Under the pieces are notes generated by a model. The model had not been told where the DNA came from. It saw only the letters and a list, made by a program, of their open reading frames with translations, and did not search any database. Below are positions 19,431-32,300 of a DNA stretch of 64,000 nt, one piece after another (the stretch's first letter is position 1; the number at the start of each line of letters is the position of its first letter). The translations under genes and the position numbers were made by a program. Origin of the DNA: Labyrinthula sp. Ha (taxonomy: Eukaryota; Sar; Bigyra; Labyrinthulida; Labyrinthulaceae); the NCBI GenBank assembly GCA_015227615.1, contig JAALGZ010000039.1:124001-188000 (forward strand), read 5' to 3'.

Positions 19431-22400
19431 TGAAGGTCACAGCGAACGCCAAATCAAGGTGACCGCTGTCAGCTTTATATGTAAGATCTCCAAAAATTCT
19501 CTGTAAATATCTCAGGGATACTTTTTCCAACAGGTACGTTCTTTTTTTTCAATTTTGTTGAAATATGCCGACTTCGAGCTCTTCAAGATTTTAATCAGCT
19601 GCAATAGATTAGATTCATGATATTTGAGTACGGAAACATACTCTCACGTTCAAGAATTTTTAACACTGGACATTTTTTTCTCGAGAGTTCCTCCATTTTA
19701 AGTTTGAACCTTTCAGACAACTTAAATTTTAATAAAGCTATAGTACCCCAAAATTTTATTAGCGAAAGTCTAGGTTATAATATCAAGCTTAAGGCTCTCC
19801 TTTTCATTTTTCAAACGTTTTTATGGCGTGTGATATTACTTTACGTGATCAATACATTTTTTCTGAAAATATAGACAATATAACAAGAAATTCTTAATAC
19901 TCTGTGGAATTTAGAACTGTAGAACGGATGTGACTTTCTAAAACCTTTTTAACTCTTGTACCGTTTGGGTCACTTCCCTTAAATATATAGGTGTAGTTTT
20001 CAATCATGGCGTTATAATAGAAGAGATTGTTCTATTTATATCACCGTAAATAAAACTATTTTGGGACAATACTACGACTGGATGAAATCTTAATCCTCGA
20101 AACGAGCAGTAATATGAGACATTTCCACTTCAAATTTCTTGACTCAGAAAATATGTATTACTTATAATTGAATAAATAAAACGATGGTAATGATTTCTGC
20201 CAAGGTTCTTCTGTATATTCTTCATTACGTTAGTGGCTTAATAATGTGTTTACTTTATATTTTTTATCGTTCTTCTAAATATTAGTTTGTTTCGTTGTTC
20301 CATTGAGCTTATGTCTTAATAATACATGGCTCTTCTTATTTTCAATCTTTGAATAATATTAAATTCCCTGTTAGAGTAACCATTGAATTTTTCTGTATTT
20401 TATAAACAGTTTTCTTATTAAAACATCGGTTTCCACCAATAATATTATAGGTACATAGAAAAATTGTTGTATCAATATGAATCATTGCGTATTGTTTATA
20501 AATTCTTTAAAGCATCTTTTCTTTTAAATCAAGAAAACTTCCCATTTGTGTTAGCTAATATTCTTGGTTCTAATGGCCTCTTTATGTAATATTTGGTATA
20601 AATGATACAATCTGTGCATATTGAAATCCATGCTTTAACAAATGGCCAAACTCTTGCTACAGCCTATTGTATTTTAAGTCTCAATAGAATAAATTAATTA
20701 TACTAGAGTAAGATATACCTTAAAGCACGTCGACAATATCTTTTACATCAGGTAAGATTTCTAGCGGCATTCGTGTTTTATTGTTGTTGCAGTTATATAC
20801 GCTATGGCCGTTGATCTTGCAAACGGAGCTATATGAGTCAATTTGATACTCCACCTTATGAAAATATAGGCTTGCACATCTATTTCAAACATGTTTGTTC
20901 TTGAGATGATGAAGCTATTATTTTATCTCCAGTAGTTTTGAACTTGCATGAATGGATTAAAGTTAGTAAAAGAGGTTACTTTGCTCACTCTATTTGCTTC
21001 CTTTTTCCGTATCATAGAGTTTCATCTCGCATGAAGGATTCTAACAACTATATCTGGGAATACAAACAAGGAATAATCATAGACCAGCTTTTGTGCCTCG
21101 AATAGTTGTTGTGGTATTAAGTGGTTTCGTTAAATGTATTCAAACTTTTTATTTAATTTATAAAACCACTTATCTCTAACTAGTTGAGCTGCCTTCAAAA
21201 ATGACTTCCTTGACCTTGTCGCCAAGAAAATACGTATACAAAAAATATAAGGCTATACAGGTTTCGTTGACCCTTTCACAATAGAATATAATTGCTTTCA
21301 AAGATGCATGCGAATAACTGTCACAATTCGTAGCCATAGATTTTATTGTTAATCATAAAATATCCGTTATATTAAGGTATCATTACATCCTGTTCATCAT
21401 TATGAATTTTATATTAACCTTTTCTCTCAAGAAGAAAACTTATTAGCTATACTTAGACAAATTTCAGTTGAAAATCAGGTTTAGGTCTTTACCTTTAAGT
21501 ATAATCCTGGTGTTATTATAACAAGCTAATTGTTTCTCGAGTACCGGTTATTAATCTTTGTCAATATTCTGTACTAACGTTTACAATTTCAGTATTCCTT
21601 ATAGGTGATACGTTCTGCAATCACACTGTCTTAAATGCATCGAGTGCAACTTAATCTATGTTTGTATCCTCATTACAAAAACTAGGTAATAATCATCGGA
21701 ATCGAATATGTCTTTGAAATTATTAGTCACCCTTACTAAAACTTTCCATCGCCACACTTAATATCACTTTTAAAATACTGTTTCATTAAAGTTGAACAAG
21801 TTTCCCTCCATTTTAGCTAATTTTATTATTATAGCTTGTTGAAAATTGTAGCTACTAATCTCTGTGCAACTATCCATTGAATGTACTTAGAAAAATGTAG
21901 GGTAACATTAGAAAAAAATATCTTCCCCACAGCTCTATTTATAAGACACATCACGTGAAAAGCCTTAAAGAAAGTTACCGCTTGTGTATGCTCAAGCTGG
22001 ATTCTCTTCAGGGAGCACACATGTGATAATATTATTTGACCTGGTAACCAAACAGTATATTAATACGACATAAATTAGATAAGTGTTATCTAAATTATAT
22101 TTTTGGATGGAAACAATAATAGATTCGCCAAGGAGATGTCCAAGTTTTACTTTGAAGATAATACTTTTAATTAGTTAGAATTTATCCAGAGAATGGGTTT
22201 TTGTGTATCTACCGTAGAATTGTTGTTTTATATCTTTTGACTTATTTATCATATAAGATTGAACAGATGTCTTCAACTGCTCTTTATCAAAGGCCTTGGG
22301 AACATATCATTAGTATTAATTCTCTGCAAACGATGAGTTTCCTGAAGTAATTTTTCTTGTTTTTCAGTACTTATTTCCAATTCTTATACTTATATTATAC

Positions 22401-24113
22401 AAAACTCTTGATCTATTGAAACTATTAATATATGTATATATATATATTTCTTCATTACGTTTACTGTCAATGCATTTGAGCGTGATGAGATCAAATTATA
22501 GGCGGATTTGTCTTGGGTTCGTTTTTTTAACTCCGGAGTTATTGACTTCACTTTTCTCGTTGACCGGAATTGGGAATTCCAGAAAATCAAAATTCAAAAT
22601 CAATGCAATCAAGCCAACAAAACTGAAAAACTCTATCAAGATTATCAAAGCACGATGTTCAGACAAAAGAAAAAGTGAAATGACAACAAAAGCTCGATCA
22701 AGTTAATGTATCCCTATTATTGCATGTATTAAAACAAAAGTTACATATTATTTTTTAGGTTACTCAAACATTTTCAAGTTGGATGTTCCTATGTTTAAAA
22801 GATAAAGTAGAAAGATAAAGAAGTTCCACTTGAGTTTAATTTATATTTATATATGAAAAGAAAAGGAAAGCTCAACACGTTTAATATTACTGAAAGTTCA
22901 AAAAAAAGGTATACCATTTTCAAAATGTTTGTTTAATTAAGTTTTAGTTTGAAAAGGGATGGGGCTTAGGGTGAGTGTTGGGAAAAAGAATGTATGGATA
23001 AAGTTCAAGTCAAGAGTTCAAGAATAAAGTTCAGCTCAAGAGTTCAAGAATAAGGTTCAGGTCAAGAGTTCAAGCAAAATATGATTTGATTACTTTTTTG
23101 ACCCTAAGTTTAAACGCGATTGATTCTTTTCAACTTCAACCTTATGTATTTCTTTCTCTTAGCTGGAGACTTGACGTTCAAACTTGGTTCCAAACATAAT
23201 TTCTGGAAATGTTCTGTGAAAAGATAATTCTGCAACAGCCATTAACGCTTAAACTCTAACAAATCTATGTAAGCATTCTATTCCTGCTTCTGTTAAGTCA
23301 ATTAACTAAAAGATGTAAATTTTTCTCTTTAAATCAAACTTAAGATTAACTTTAAAAGTACAATTCTTCAAACTAGTACAAATAATGCTACAACTTCCGA
23401 ACTTAACTACTTTAATTACAAAGTTTTTCAACGTTTCTGACTTCATAAAATGGTGTGTTGCCTTTTCACTAGTTCCAAAGAGTCATGCAACGTAGTTCTG
23501 ACGTACTTCCAACATTTATTTTGCACAACCAGAGCTCTTTAACAACCAGCTTTCGTCTTAATACGTTTTCCCTTTGTGCTAGGCTTTTTTGTGTCCTTTT
23601 TTTCATTAGGATTTATTTCCCTATAAATTTTTATTAAATTCGAGTTTGGGTTTATATCCTTTCGGTTCAAATTGTAAATTTTTTACCCTTCAATTTCCTA
23701 GACAAATTCCAATTCCATGGCTTAAAATTTTTCTCTGAATATGAAGTTTTAGTTTCTGTGCACTCAAAATCCATGCGAAGTATAAATTTTTATGAAATCT
23801 GACCAATCAGATTCGAGTGTAGTGCGACACTACGGAGTGAAAAAGTCCTATCTCGTTTGTCTTGGTAGTAACAATAGGTATCGTAGGATATTGAGAATCA
23901 CTTTAAATTATAGTCTGTCTGCAACACCCATTTGTATATTACAATTTGAAGAAAAGAACAAACTGATATATCAATACATAGAAACTAAAGACATCTATTG
24001 TTTCTCTTTATCTCGAGACCTGACTTGGTTTAATTCTATTTGTAGGAGTAAGTTTATCAAATTTCCTTCAGTATATTCATTCTCAAACAATAAATAGATA
24101 CAGCATTTTGAAA
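19431..24113. other. Gene-poor AT-rich stretch with possible integrase scraps
   Basis: No intact gene is seen. Its left part should contain the Gag end of element 2, but this was not recognised. At 20,300-20,680 the minus strand has weak integrase-like readings (a C-x2-C segment followed by IHIDT). Short open frames at 19617-19874, 22416-22706 and 23792-24097 show no family signature. Confidence 0.35.
23003..23080 (+). repeat. Three tandem copies of a 26-bp unit
   Basis: The unit begins GTTCAAGTCAAGAGTTCAAG and is repeated at 23003-23028, 23029-23054 and 23055-23080, with a few differences and a diverged end in the third copy. Confidence 0.75.
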
Positions 24114-24257
24114 ATGGGAGACTTTGGGCTTGGCCAAATTATTTTTATTTTGCCTTTATTGCTATTATTTCTGTTAGTCACACTATGCCACTGTGGATAT
24201 ACTAAGTATTTAAAAGAGAACTATAACTCAAGAAACGATGGAAAGGAAGTATTATAG
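24114..24257 (+). CDS. 47-residue single-helix membrane peptide
   Basis: ATG at 24114 opens a short frame: MGDFGLGQ, then a strongly hydrophobic helix (residues 9-28, IIFILPLLLLFLLVTLCH), then a hydrophilic lysine/asparagine-rich tail. The stop at 24255-24257 lies 7 bp from the stop of the convergent FMO gene, the same spacing as the other tail-to-tail pairs here, which supports it as a real gene. No family was recognised. It resembles small subunits of membrane complexes only in shape. A chance frame is possible at this length. Confidence 0.45.
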   Translation: MGDFGLGQIIFILPLLLLFLLVTLCHCGYTKYLKENYNSRNDGKEVL

Positions 24258-24264
24258 TTGTTTC

Positions 24265-25659
24265 TTATATGTACGAACGATATTTAACTTGTCTGTAATC
24301 GTCATTGTCTATTGGTAACTCTGGCCTATGTATCGCATTCTGTATATATCCCTTCTTCATGAACTCAATTTCCTTCAAGTCTAAAAACTCTAAGTTTTTC
24401 TTTGACAGTTTCCCAATTTCAGCTACCAAAGTGTTCCAGTAACCGAACTGGGTGCTCAACAAACTATGAGTATCATAAGCGGAAAAATCATTAGAACTCC
24501 AATCAAGTTTAATATTGGATTCTGCTTCCAAATAACTCTTTATCCATAACGCCTGTAAGCAAGCCAAAGGGAATGGAATCACTGCGAAGTTTAATCCCAT
24601 AAAGAACATGTTCTGGATCTTTGGCTTCATGTGTAAATAAAGATCTCTTACAACTTTTTTATCTTCTGAAAGTCCAAAGCTTTTGGAGGCTGTAACAGAA
24701 AAAAAAGGAAAATCATAAAGATATCCTGTGCAGAAAATAATAACATCTGATTGCAAAATAAGTTTTCCATCTGAGAAATCTGTAACTTCACATTCTCTTC
24801 CACCTATTAAACTCTTGAATTCATTGTATACATAAATCTTTGCTTTATTTTTTTCGCTCGGTTCAAAATAAACTGGTTTGTCTGTGTCATAATCTTTTGA
24901 AATCAGATTAATTCTTGAAGCAAAATTCTTCAAGTTTAAACAAATATCAAAACCTGAACTCTTGAAACCTACAATTGTTACCACTTTGTCCTTAAAACTA
25001 TATCTTTCTTGCTTTTTATTCGGCTCAAGAGTTCTAGGAGGATATAAGTATGAATCATTCTCTTTGAAATCTTTGGAATGCAGAACATGTAGATCTGATT
25101 TAGCTGGTATTTCTTTGAAGGGAAAAAAAGGTTTGTTAAAGTGTCCATTGCAAGCTATAACAACGTCGAAAACTTCTGTGTATATTCTATCTAAAGATAA
25201 ATCTTTTATTTCAACTTTATAAGTAGAGTAATCAGATGAAGGAACCACATTTTTGATAATATGATTTAGATGAAGAAACTGGTTAAGATCAAACTTCTTC
25301 GAATAGTCTTGAAGGTAGGTTTCAATTTTTTCTGCTGCAATAAAACTTTGAGATACATTGGTTGATTTTGAGAAAGGAAAGTCGAAGAAATTCATTATTT
25401 CTTTTGGTAAATTTGTTCGTAGAGAATCGTAAAGAGCTGAGTGAAATACTTCATCTTCATTCCAGGTCTGCATATGAGTATTCCACGTTCCACCAACACC
25501 GTTCTTTGCTTCAAAGCATTTAATTGTAGGCCTTGGATTGATTTCCTTTAAGTAACGCAAGCATGCTAATCCAGTTGGTCCTGCTCCGACAATGCAAAGA
25601 CGTAATCCCTCTTTTTTCATCTTTCTTTGTTCTATAGAAAGCATATCCGAAAATGTCAA
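24265..25659 (-). CDS. Flavin-containing monooxygenase-like protein
   Basis: 464 residues, the usual length for the family. An FAD-binding GAGPTG is at residues 25-30, followed by GVGGTWNTH. The middle has an ACNGHFNKPFFP segment and LHVLHSKDF, which corresponds to the FMO/BVMO fingerprint (F-x-G-x3-H). The NADPH-binding fold shows VVTIVGFKSSGFDI, a slightly atypical glycine motif (GFKSSG), and then IIFCTGYLYDFPF. FMO enzymes use NADPH and oxygen to oxygenate nitrogen or sulfur centres of soft nucleophiles, usually at the endoplasmic reticulum or in the cytosol. No C-terminal membrane anchor is seen, and no introns. The start chosen gives 24 residues before the glycine motif; a downstream methionine at residue 14 is an alternative. 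Confidence 0.9.
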   Translation of the reverse strand: MTFSDMLSIEQRKMKKEGLRLCIVGAGPTGLACLRYLKEINPRPTIKCFEAKNGVGGTWNTHMQTWNEDEVFHSALYDSLRTNLPKEIMNFFDFPFSKSTNVSQSFIAAEKIETYLQDYSKKFDLNQFLHLNHIIKNVVPSSDYSTYKVEIKDLSLDRIYTEVFDVVIACNGHFNKPFFPFKEIPAKSDLHVLHSKDFKENDSYLYPPRTLEPNKKQERYSFKDKVVTIVGFKSSGFDICLNLKNFASRINLISKDYDTDKPVYFEPSEKNKAKIYVYNEFKSLIGGRECEVTDFSDGKLILQSDVIIFCTGYLYDFPFFSVTASKSFGLSEDKKVVRDLYLHMKPKIQNMFFMGLNFAVIPFPLACLQALWIKSYLEAESNIKLDWSSNDFSAYDTHSLLSTQFGYWNTLVAEIGKLSKKNLEFLDLKEIEFMKKGYIQNAIHRPELPIDNDDYRQVKYRSYI

Positions 25660-26600
25660 GTAACTCAGTGGGGAATTACCATGGTGTAACTAAATATATA
25701 TGCCCCTGAAGTTAGAGAATATTGATTTCTACGTCTTCAATCAATTAAAATTATATAGTAAGAAGTCTGTATAGAATATATACATATACTTAGAGCACTT
25801 GGAACAGAAAAACAGATTGTAAGATATCAGAAATAAAAATGTGAAGTAGAAGTTAGAAATATAGAATAGCATGGTGAGACAACTAATAAGTAAACACAAC
25901 CTTGCACGTCAATCGGAATCACAAAGAAAGAGAGTTCTTAATAATAACACACATATACACACATTCAATTCAACTTTCAAGTATCGTCCCTGAAATATAA
26001 TTGGTTTTGAATAAGAGTCCAATTATACTGCTTAACTAAATACATAAAAGTTTAATTTTCGTTTTTTAAATCATCGCTTAACAGTTTGTTTCAAAGCAAA
26101 TGCTTATTGCACTCAAGCCCTAATATTCTACGAGATCCGTCTATATCGTTATTTCTTGTTCAATCCCAAACTACAACCTTCAAAGTTTTTTTATGACAAT
26201 TTTACAGCTGCTGCAGTCAGTAACACGAGCCAGGAATAGCTCCATAGACTAGCTATGGCCACCCTACTAAATATCACCAGTCAAAGATTCTTAATAAACA
26301 GAGGGAAAGAAAATAATAAAAAAAAATTATTTTCTCAGATTTGGCAGCGTAACTCCAAATACAATAACTATTAGCAAAGGCATTTCTTTTAACAAATTTT
26401 TACCTTGACTCAAATATTACGACTCAAATATAATGCATGAAGTATGAAGAATTGCACACTAGAAACTTATTTTGCAGCGTTACACTGTGCTACGAGCTAC
26501 TACAGTTACAACTCATCACCAAGAATCATACAATTTGTCTATAACTTACTCTTTCTTTCAAGAAACTCCAACTTCTTAACACATTTTTCAGAATTTTCTT
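25660..26600. other. Intergenic stretch upstream of the FMO gene
   Basis: About 0.9 kb, AT-rich. It should contain the FMO promoter at its left end. No other gene or repeat was recognised. Confidence 0.4.
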
Positions 26601-29600
26601 CGAATGAAGCATAGAATTCTCGTGTTTTCAAAGTGCTACTTATTCCCCCCCATGTATTGACACCTTGCTGAAAGTTTGGGGCTGTAAATCTGCATGAAGA
26701 AATCGATGGATGTCAATGACACAACCTTTGTGGTATTATTTCCTGAGGTTAAAACCATATAATCCTTCCCATACGTGTTTGACCAAACTATGATTCCCAA
26801 CCTACAGATATTATTGTCCATAAACAACTGATCAACAACAGGTTTTCCAACTAATCACCCAAATAATCATCATTATATTTGTAATTACCAGTTCTACATC
26901 CAACTCAAGAGCCTCAACACCTCTCATAACATTGTATTTCTCAGAAAACCTCTTATAGGATCAGTTAAAATGTACACCATGGAGCATCAGCAACACTTGT
27001 ATCTTAAGACTCCTGTTCCTTGATCAAAACAGCCTCAACTTTACCATTAAAATAATTAGCTCTAGATGCTATTTTGCATAAATATCCAAGAAAAAATAAA
27101 ATGCTTGCTCTTCACTTTAACTGAATTATCGGTTTCTACATACTTAAGACACACGAATCATTCATAACAGCTAGACGAGGTACTCTTCTCAAGTCAAAAT
27201 AATCTTTCTCTAACTGGCGCTTCATATCTTTCACCCTCATTTTCATCTTTACCCACAACCCCTTCAAGTATTCTAAGAACTAGGCTTTAGCACCTTCATA
27301 CCACGGATATCTTTTCTGGATCCCAATTTCAAAATCGCGTAGTCCATCTAATAACTTTCGGATACCATCACTAAAATTGAGATCACAGACTTCAATAAAT
27401 ACCTAATTAACTTGCTTCTTATTTCTTCACTACTCAACATATATATTCCCATATAAACTGATAATTTCTCAAGAATCTTCATATTCTCATCATAAGTTTG
27501 CTTTGGATAAAGTAACTAACTCTACGGAAACCAATGTTAATTTGGTTCAGTTGCAAACTATCGAGGCGGAGGCCATGATGTATATTTATTTATTTTCTCA
27601 ACAGTATTCTGGATACGGGCACACATCTTCTGCTTATTTTCCCTGGACCAAACGCTTAAGCTCTCCAGGGTTACAAAATACACTGGCTATGATACTAAAC
27701 CTCAAAAACTGAACCCGAAAGGCAGATAAATTTAATTAATTCTACACCCAGTTTTCATCAAGCATTGCATTCCAATGAATAAAATTCTTTTCATTTATCG
27801 ATTAAGCTTTTTATTGAGTTTCCACCTGCTTCAAAAGTGTGGCTCTGGATAAACTGTTTTAAAATCACCCATTTGCGTTGTCCAAATGGACTGGTTATCC
27901 GTGATATACTTCATTAAGAAATATTAAAAATTGTTGATTATTTTTAAAATTGGTTTAAGACTTTTTTTGAGTTCATTTAATTTTTTCCAACTGCATAGAA
28001 ATAAACCAATCTTTCATCATTTTTTATTAGACTTAAAAGTTGATTTATTTCCAACCTGCCTTTATTTATCCTACAAGCTAGAGTAGTCTCTAGAATAAGA
28101 AGAAGCCCCACTGGTGTACATGGTGCTAACAACATAGGGTAACATAACTTACCTTTTCTACATTGTGAATCCTGTATAAATATCCCCTGATACATTTCCG
28201 AATCCTCTAAGGCCCATGCTATCGATATCTCACAATATCAGAACGAGCCTCTCAAATTGTTATTGTGATAAGGACACAAACCTGTCTCCTACAAGCAAAA
28301 TTAATTTTCATTTTATTCCCTCATTCTGTCTAAAATCGCTTCTTATTGTGTATCTTAACCGCAATTAAGTATATTTTACTGCAGCTTTTAACCCGTTTCT
28401 TTGATCCAATGTAGCTGCGAATAGCTTCTCATAAGCCTATTTGTCCGCCTTCTTGTTAACTGCAACTAGTGGTGTTTATTCTCTTCAAGCCCTATCGTTT
28501 GTTGGAACATGTTAAAGTCAGTGACTCTGTATGTTAGTACGCCCTGCTTAACGAAAAGTTGTACTATGGGAATTTGGAATAAGTCATTCGGAATTTCAAG
28601 TCCAATCTCATATACAATCGACCTCAGGTGACTCGAACATACTTATTTAAAATCTGCAAAGGCCAAAATTCATAGCCCAAAAAAGTAGCAATAAACTTGT
28701 TTGGAAATCCAATCTACTCTAGAAACCTATAAACATTCCTTGATATGAAAGATGAACCTTTGTCCTTTATCAGAGTAAAACCGGACAATTATTAAGAATC
28801 AAAATATTAGTCTCGGGGAATAGTAACCACTTTATAACTGGTACCTTCTGCATAATATCGGATGATTGCTTTTTGTATCAAGGAATCTACAAGAGATAAG
28901 ATCCGTTCCTTACTACTTGTATAAAGAAAACCTGACATCAAAGATTCACCAAATGTATTGTCTCACTTCGTTGCTTTTAGTGGCCTTGGGATCGCTAAAC
29001 TCGGTTTTTGGCAACGAATACACTACCAATAAAATACAAACGTCTTTTCCATCGATAGATATTACAATAACTTTTTGAAAGTGTGACTTTGTTTGATCAA
29101 ATAAATTTATATTTTAGCATATTGCGGGTTAAATACCATACCGGTGTGTATAATTTTCAGCAAAGTTATAAATTTCATGCCAACTATTTTCTCTTTTTTC
29201 GTTCATATTACCTATATTTCTAGATCATTTTATTTCTTCAGCATCAGTGTCAGATTTTAACAATTATCCCGCACCATCTACATGTGAAATAACAAGTAGA
29301 AAGGTGACTGGGAGATACATAAAAGTTATCAATCATTTTCCAAAAGTCCAGCTCCTCATCTCGTTCCTATGACCAAAAAATGACATTTTGTGTTATTACT
29401 CCATTAACCTGATCCCCGTCGTTTGGGTTAAACCAATGTGATGAATAATTTGTGAATACATTTTCATATTGTTTAAGATGATAAATACAAAGGATAATTA
29501 TCATAAATTCAAATACCAATATATTTCATATTGAACCGTGAAAGTCTAACCAGACTGCTTTTCGGTTAATTACATCTACGAGACTATTGTTATCGGCAAA

Positions 29601-32300
29601 GAAAATATTCTTTCATGCGTTGAACCGTAAGTAACACGGATAGTTTTATGGAAATATGATATGAGAATATTTTGTGCAGAAAATATACCAGTTTATTTTT
29701 GATCCATAGAAGTTCCTTTATTCATAGCTAAAAATCTTTAGTTAGATCAAAATGGATCCAATTGATCTACCTCATTTACATTCTGTGAAATATATACAAT
29801 GTATAAGAATATTCATTGCACTAGTATAAGGTGCAATTTTGGCATCATAAAATGCTGCTAAAGGCGTCACAATTTCTGTACACTATACTAATCGTGTCTT
29901 CCTTGTACTTGTTTATTTTAACTTCCAAAAATATTTAATTTTTATTGTCTCTAAAATATTTAATTTACCCCGTCCCCAATTTGTACGATGAAGAAACTGT
30001 TTTTGTTATCTTCCCGAAAAAAATAAATACCATAGAAGTGATGAAGCTTAATATATAAGTTAAATGAACTTAATTTTGTAGATGTACATGTTTAATCCTG
30101 TAAAACTATCCTTCTATGTATTTGAACCCAAATTTGTAACATTTCATATGAAACTGTTTTTTCACAAAACAGAAACAAATAAACAATCAACTCATATTGA
30201 TCTATGTTGAGGCTAAGCTTCTAACTGTTACTCTGGTGCAAATAAATTCCAGGTTACTATACAACCCATAAATAATCTCCTCCGTGATGATGGAATGATT
30301 GGTCCATTATACAACTTTACTTGATCACAGTCTTACTGGCTTTAAGATCTCACCAATTTTAGGCATCAAGAATAAACTAGGCGTACTATGTTATTACTGT
30401 GTTGCTGCCAAAAAATATAATATTCGTATGGTTTAATAATTGTATCAATATTCATTAGGTTGTAGTTTACAAGCTAAAAAATTAAAACCAAAAATTTAGC
30501 TTAAACTTACAAAAATGTATTACCATTTGCCCAATCCAGTTGTTAGCCATTTTTTGTTAAGGTATTAACCTTCTGAGTTAGTTAATCGAGTGGACTAAAC
30601 TCTATCACTAATCGAATTTTCTCATCCGTTTTTAGGAGCCAGCAACACTGACATTGCAACTATATATTTTTTGCTTAAATAATTTCAGTTTTAAACCTGT
30701 GGTGGGTACTTTGATGTAGGAAATTTCATTGCCCCTGATTCAATGTGCGTCACTTTTATATCCCCATGAGCGAATCTACTGATAGTACACAGTAATTGAG
30801 AAGTTCTTCTAGATAGCAGGGTTACAGTTTCAGAGTTATCAAATACAAAAAAATATAAACAGCAAATAAGCGATTTTTCTTCGTATCTGAGAATCACCTA
30901 AGTTAGATAAGTAAATATAATCAATTTTCATCTATATCTATTGTCACCTTCTCTTATCATTCTCAGCACTTTCTATTTAATTGATCCCAGACCCGAAACA
31001 ATATTTTCTAGATCCACAAATTGTTTTGGAGTTTGCCACTGGGAACCAAACATATCTCGAAGTACCCCGATTCATTCTTCTAGACGGTGGTTTGCCCCTT
31101 TGGGTAGATACTCCTAGGTACAACTACCTCTCTTTGTTCTGCATCAATGTTATCAATATATCACCTCGCTAAGCTAGAATTTCAAAGAATAAATCTTGTT
31201 TGATTCGCCCATTTTTTACATGTACTAATTGGATTCAATTGGACCATATATATATAGCTTTGTTCCCAATTATGAATACAGCCACTCTTCTGCATTTAGA
31301 ACTAATTCATCAATCTCATGGAATATAAATTTACTGTTCTCTTCTGCATCTATGACATTAGACTTCATAAGTTCCAAAAATTTTCAAGTGGGTATCTTGT
31401 TTCACCAACGATTTCTACGCGAACTGCTTTTCTCAACTTGTTTAATCTATTGTAATGCTTCCTCAACCGAATATTAATTTTACTTCTAAATGCATCAGAA
31501 TCTATTAGTGATCTGTATTTCTCTGGTTTTCATTCAACTAAAACTTCTCATCATCATCATTCTAATTTCGGTAGATTTCGTCTTCTCGTATTCAGTATTA
31601 CCTTTTGAATTGCCTTCAGACTTTTCCTGACGCTTAGCAGCTTCAAACCTTTTCATATCATACCTACTCTCAGCTACATCTTCTGTGAAAAATATCTTTG
31701 GGTATTCTCCGATACATTGATACTCTTTAATACCAAGAAATTATTCTGTCTCCATTTCTAGCTCTGTATTCTCTTTTTTATTTTTCTATCGTAACTTTAT
31801 CAAAGTTTTTATGGAATTATATTCCGCCAAATATATTTTCACTTCTACCTCCACAGGGTGTTTCTCTTCGATTTTACCAACTCTTAACTTGAATAATAAG
31901 GCTCGGTATGATCATATTCTATTTCATGGGTATAAAGTAATGGAACTCTTTTTAGATTGGCCGCAACTGTTGATTTCCTGATCACTTGGTTAGTTTCTTT
32001 TGCAACTAAATTCCTTCGCTCTACGAGTTGCCTCTTTATAATTGACCCATTCGCTTTTCTGTTAAACTTTCCTAGCTTAAAAAAATATTCTGTTTTATTT
32101 GTAAGAATCTTTTGGGTTCGCTACAACTATTCATCTATTTCGACGAAGCTATGTCAAAATTTATTATCGTATGAAAAGAATTGGGTGGAATCTGGAACGT
32201 TACCAATACCCGTCATATATGTTCATGTCTCATATTACACATTAATAAAATTATTTGGTAAATTCCTTATACCAATTAAAGACTAAATCTTGTAAAGTAG
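26600..32300 (-). mobile_element. Heavily decayed Ty3-type fossil (minus strand), boundaries uncertain
   Basis: An integrase core segment VRFYSDKGQRF is readable near 28,735-28,795, and at about 27,150-27,330 a stretch ending MKMRVKDMKRQLEKDYFDL looks like the helix after the integrase core. The rest is too broken to assign, and several unrelated scraps may be mixed. Very old, with many breaks and no LTRs found. Confidence 0.4.

Noticed and set aside
19440-19560. A DSG-containing reading upstream of the element 2 polymerase, considered as a conventional protease
   Set aside because: The residues around it do not follow the retropepsin pattern, so it cannot be used for or against the late protease placement in this family.
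22416-22706. 96-codon plus-strand frame and its antisense partner
   Set aside because: Composition fits a chance frame in AT-rich DNA, with no family signature.
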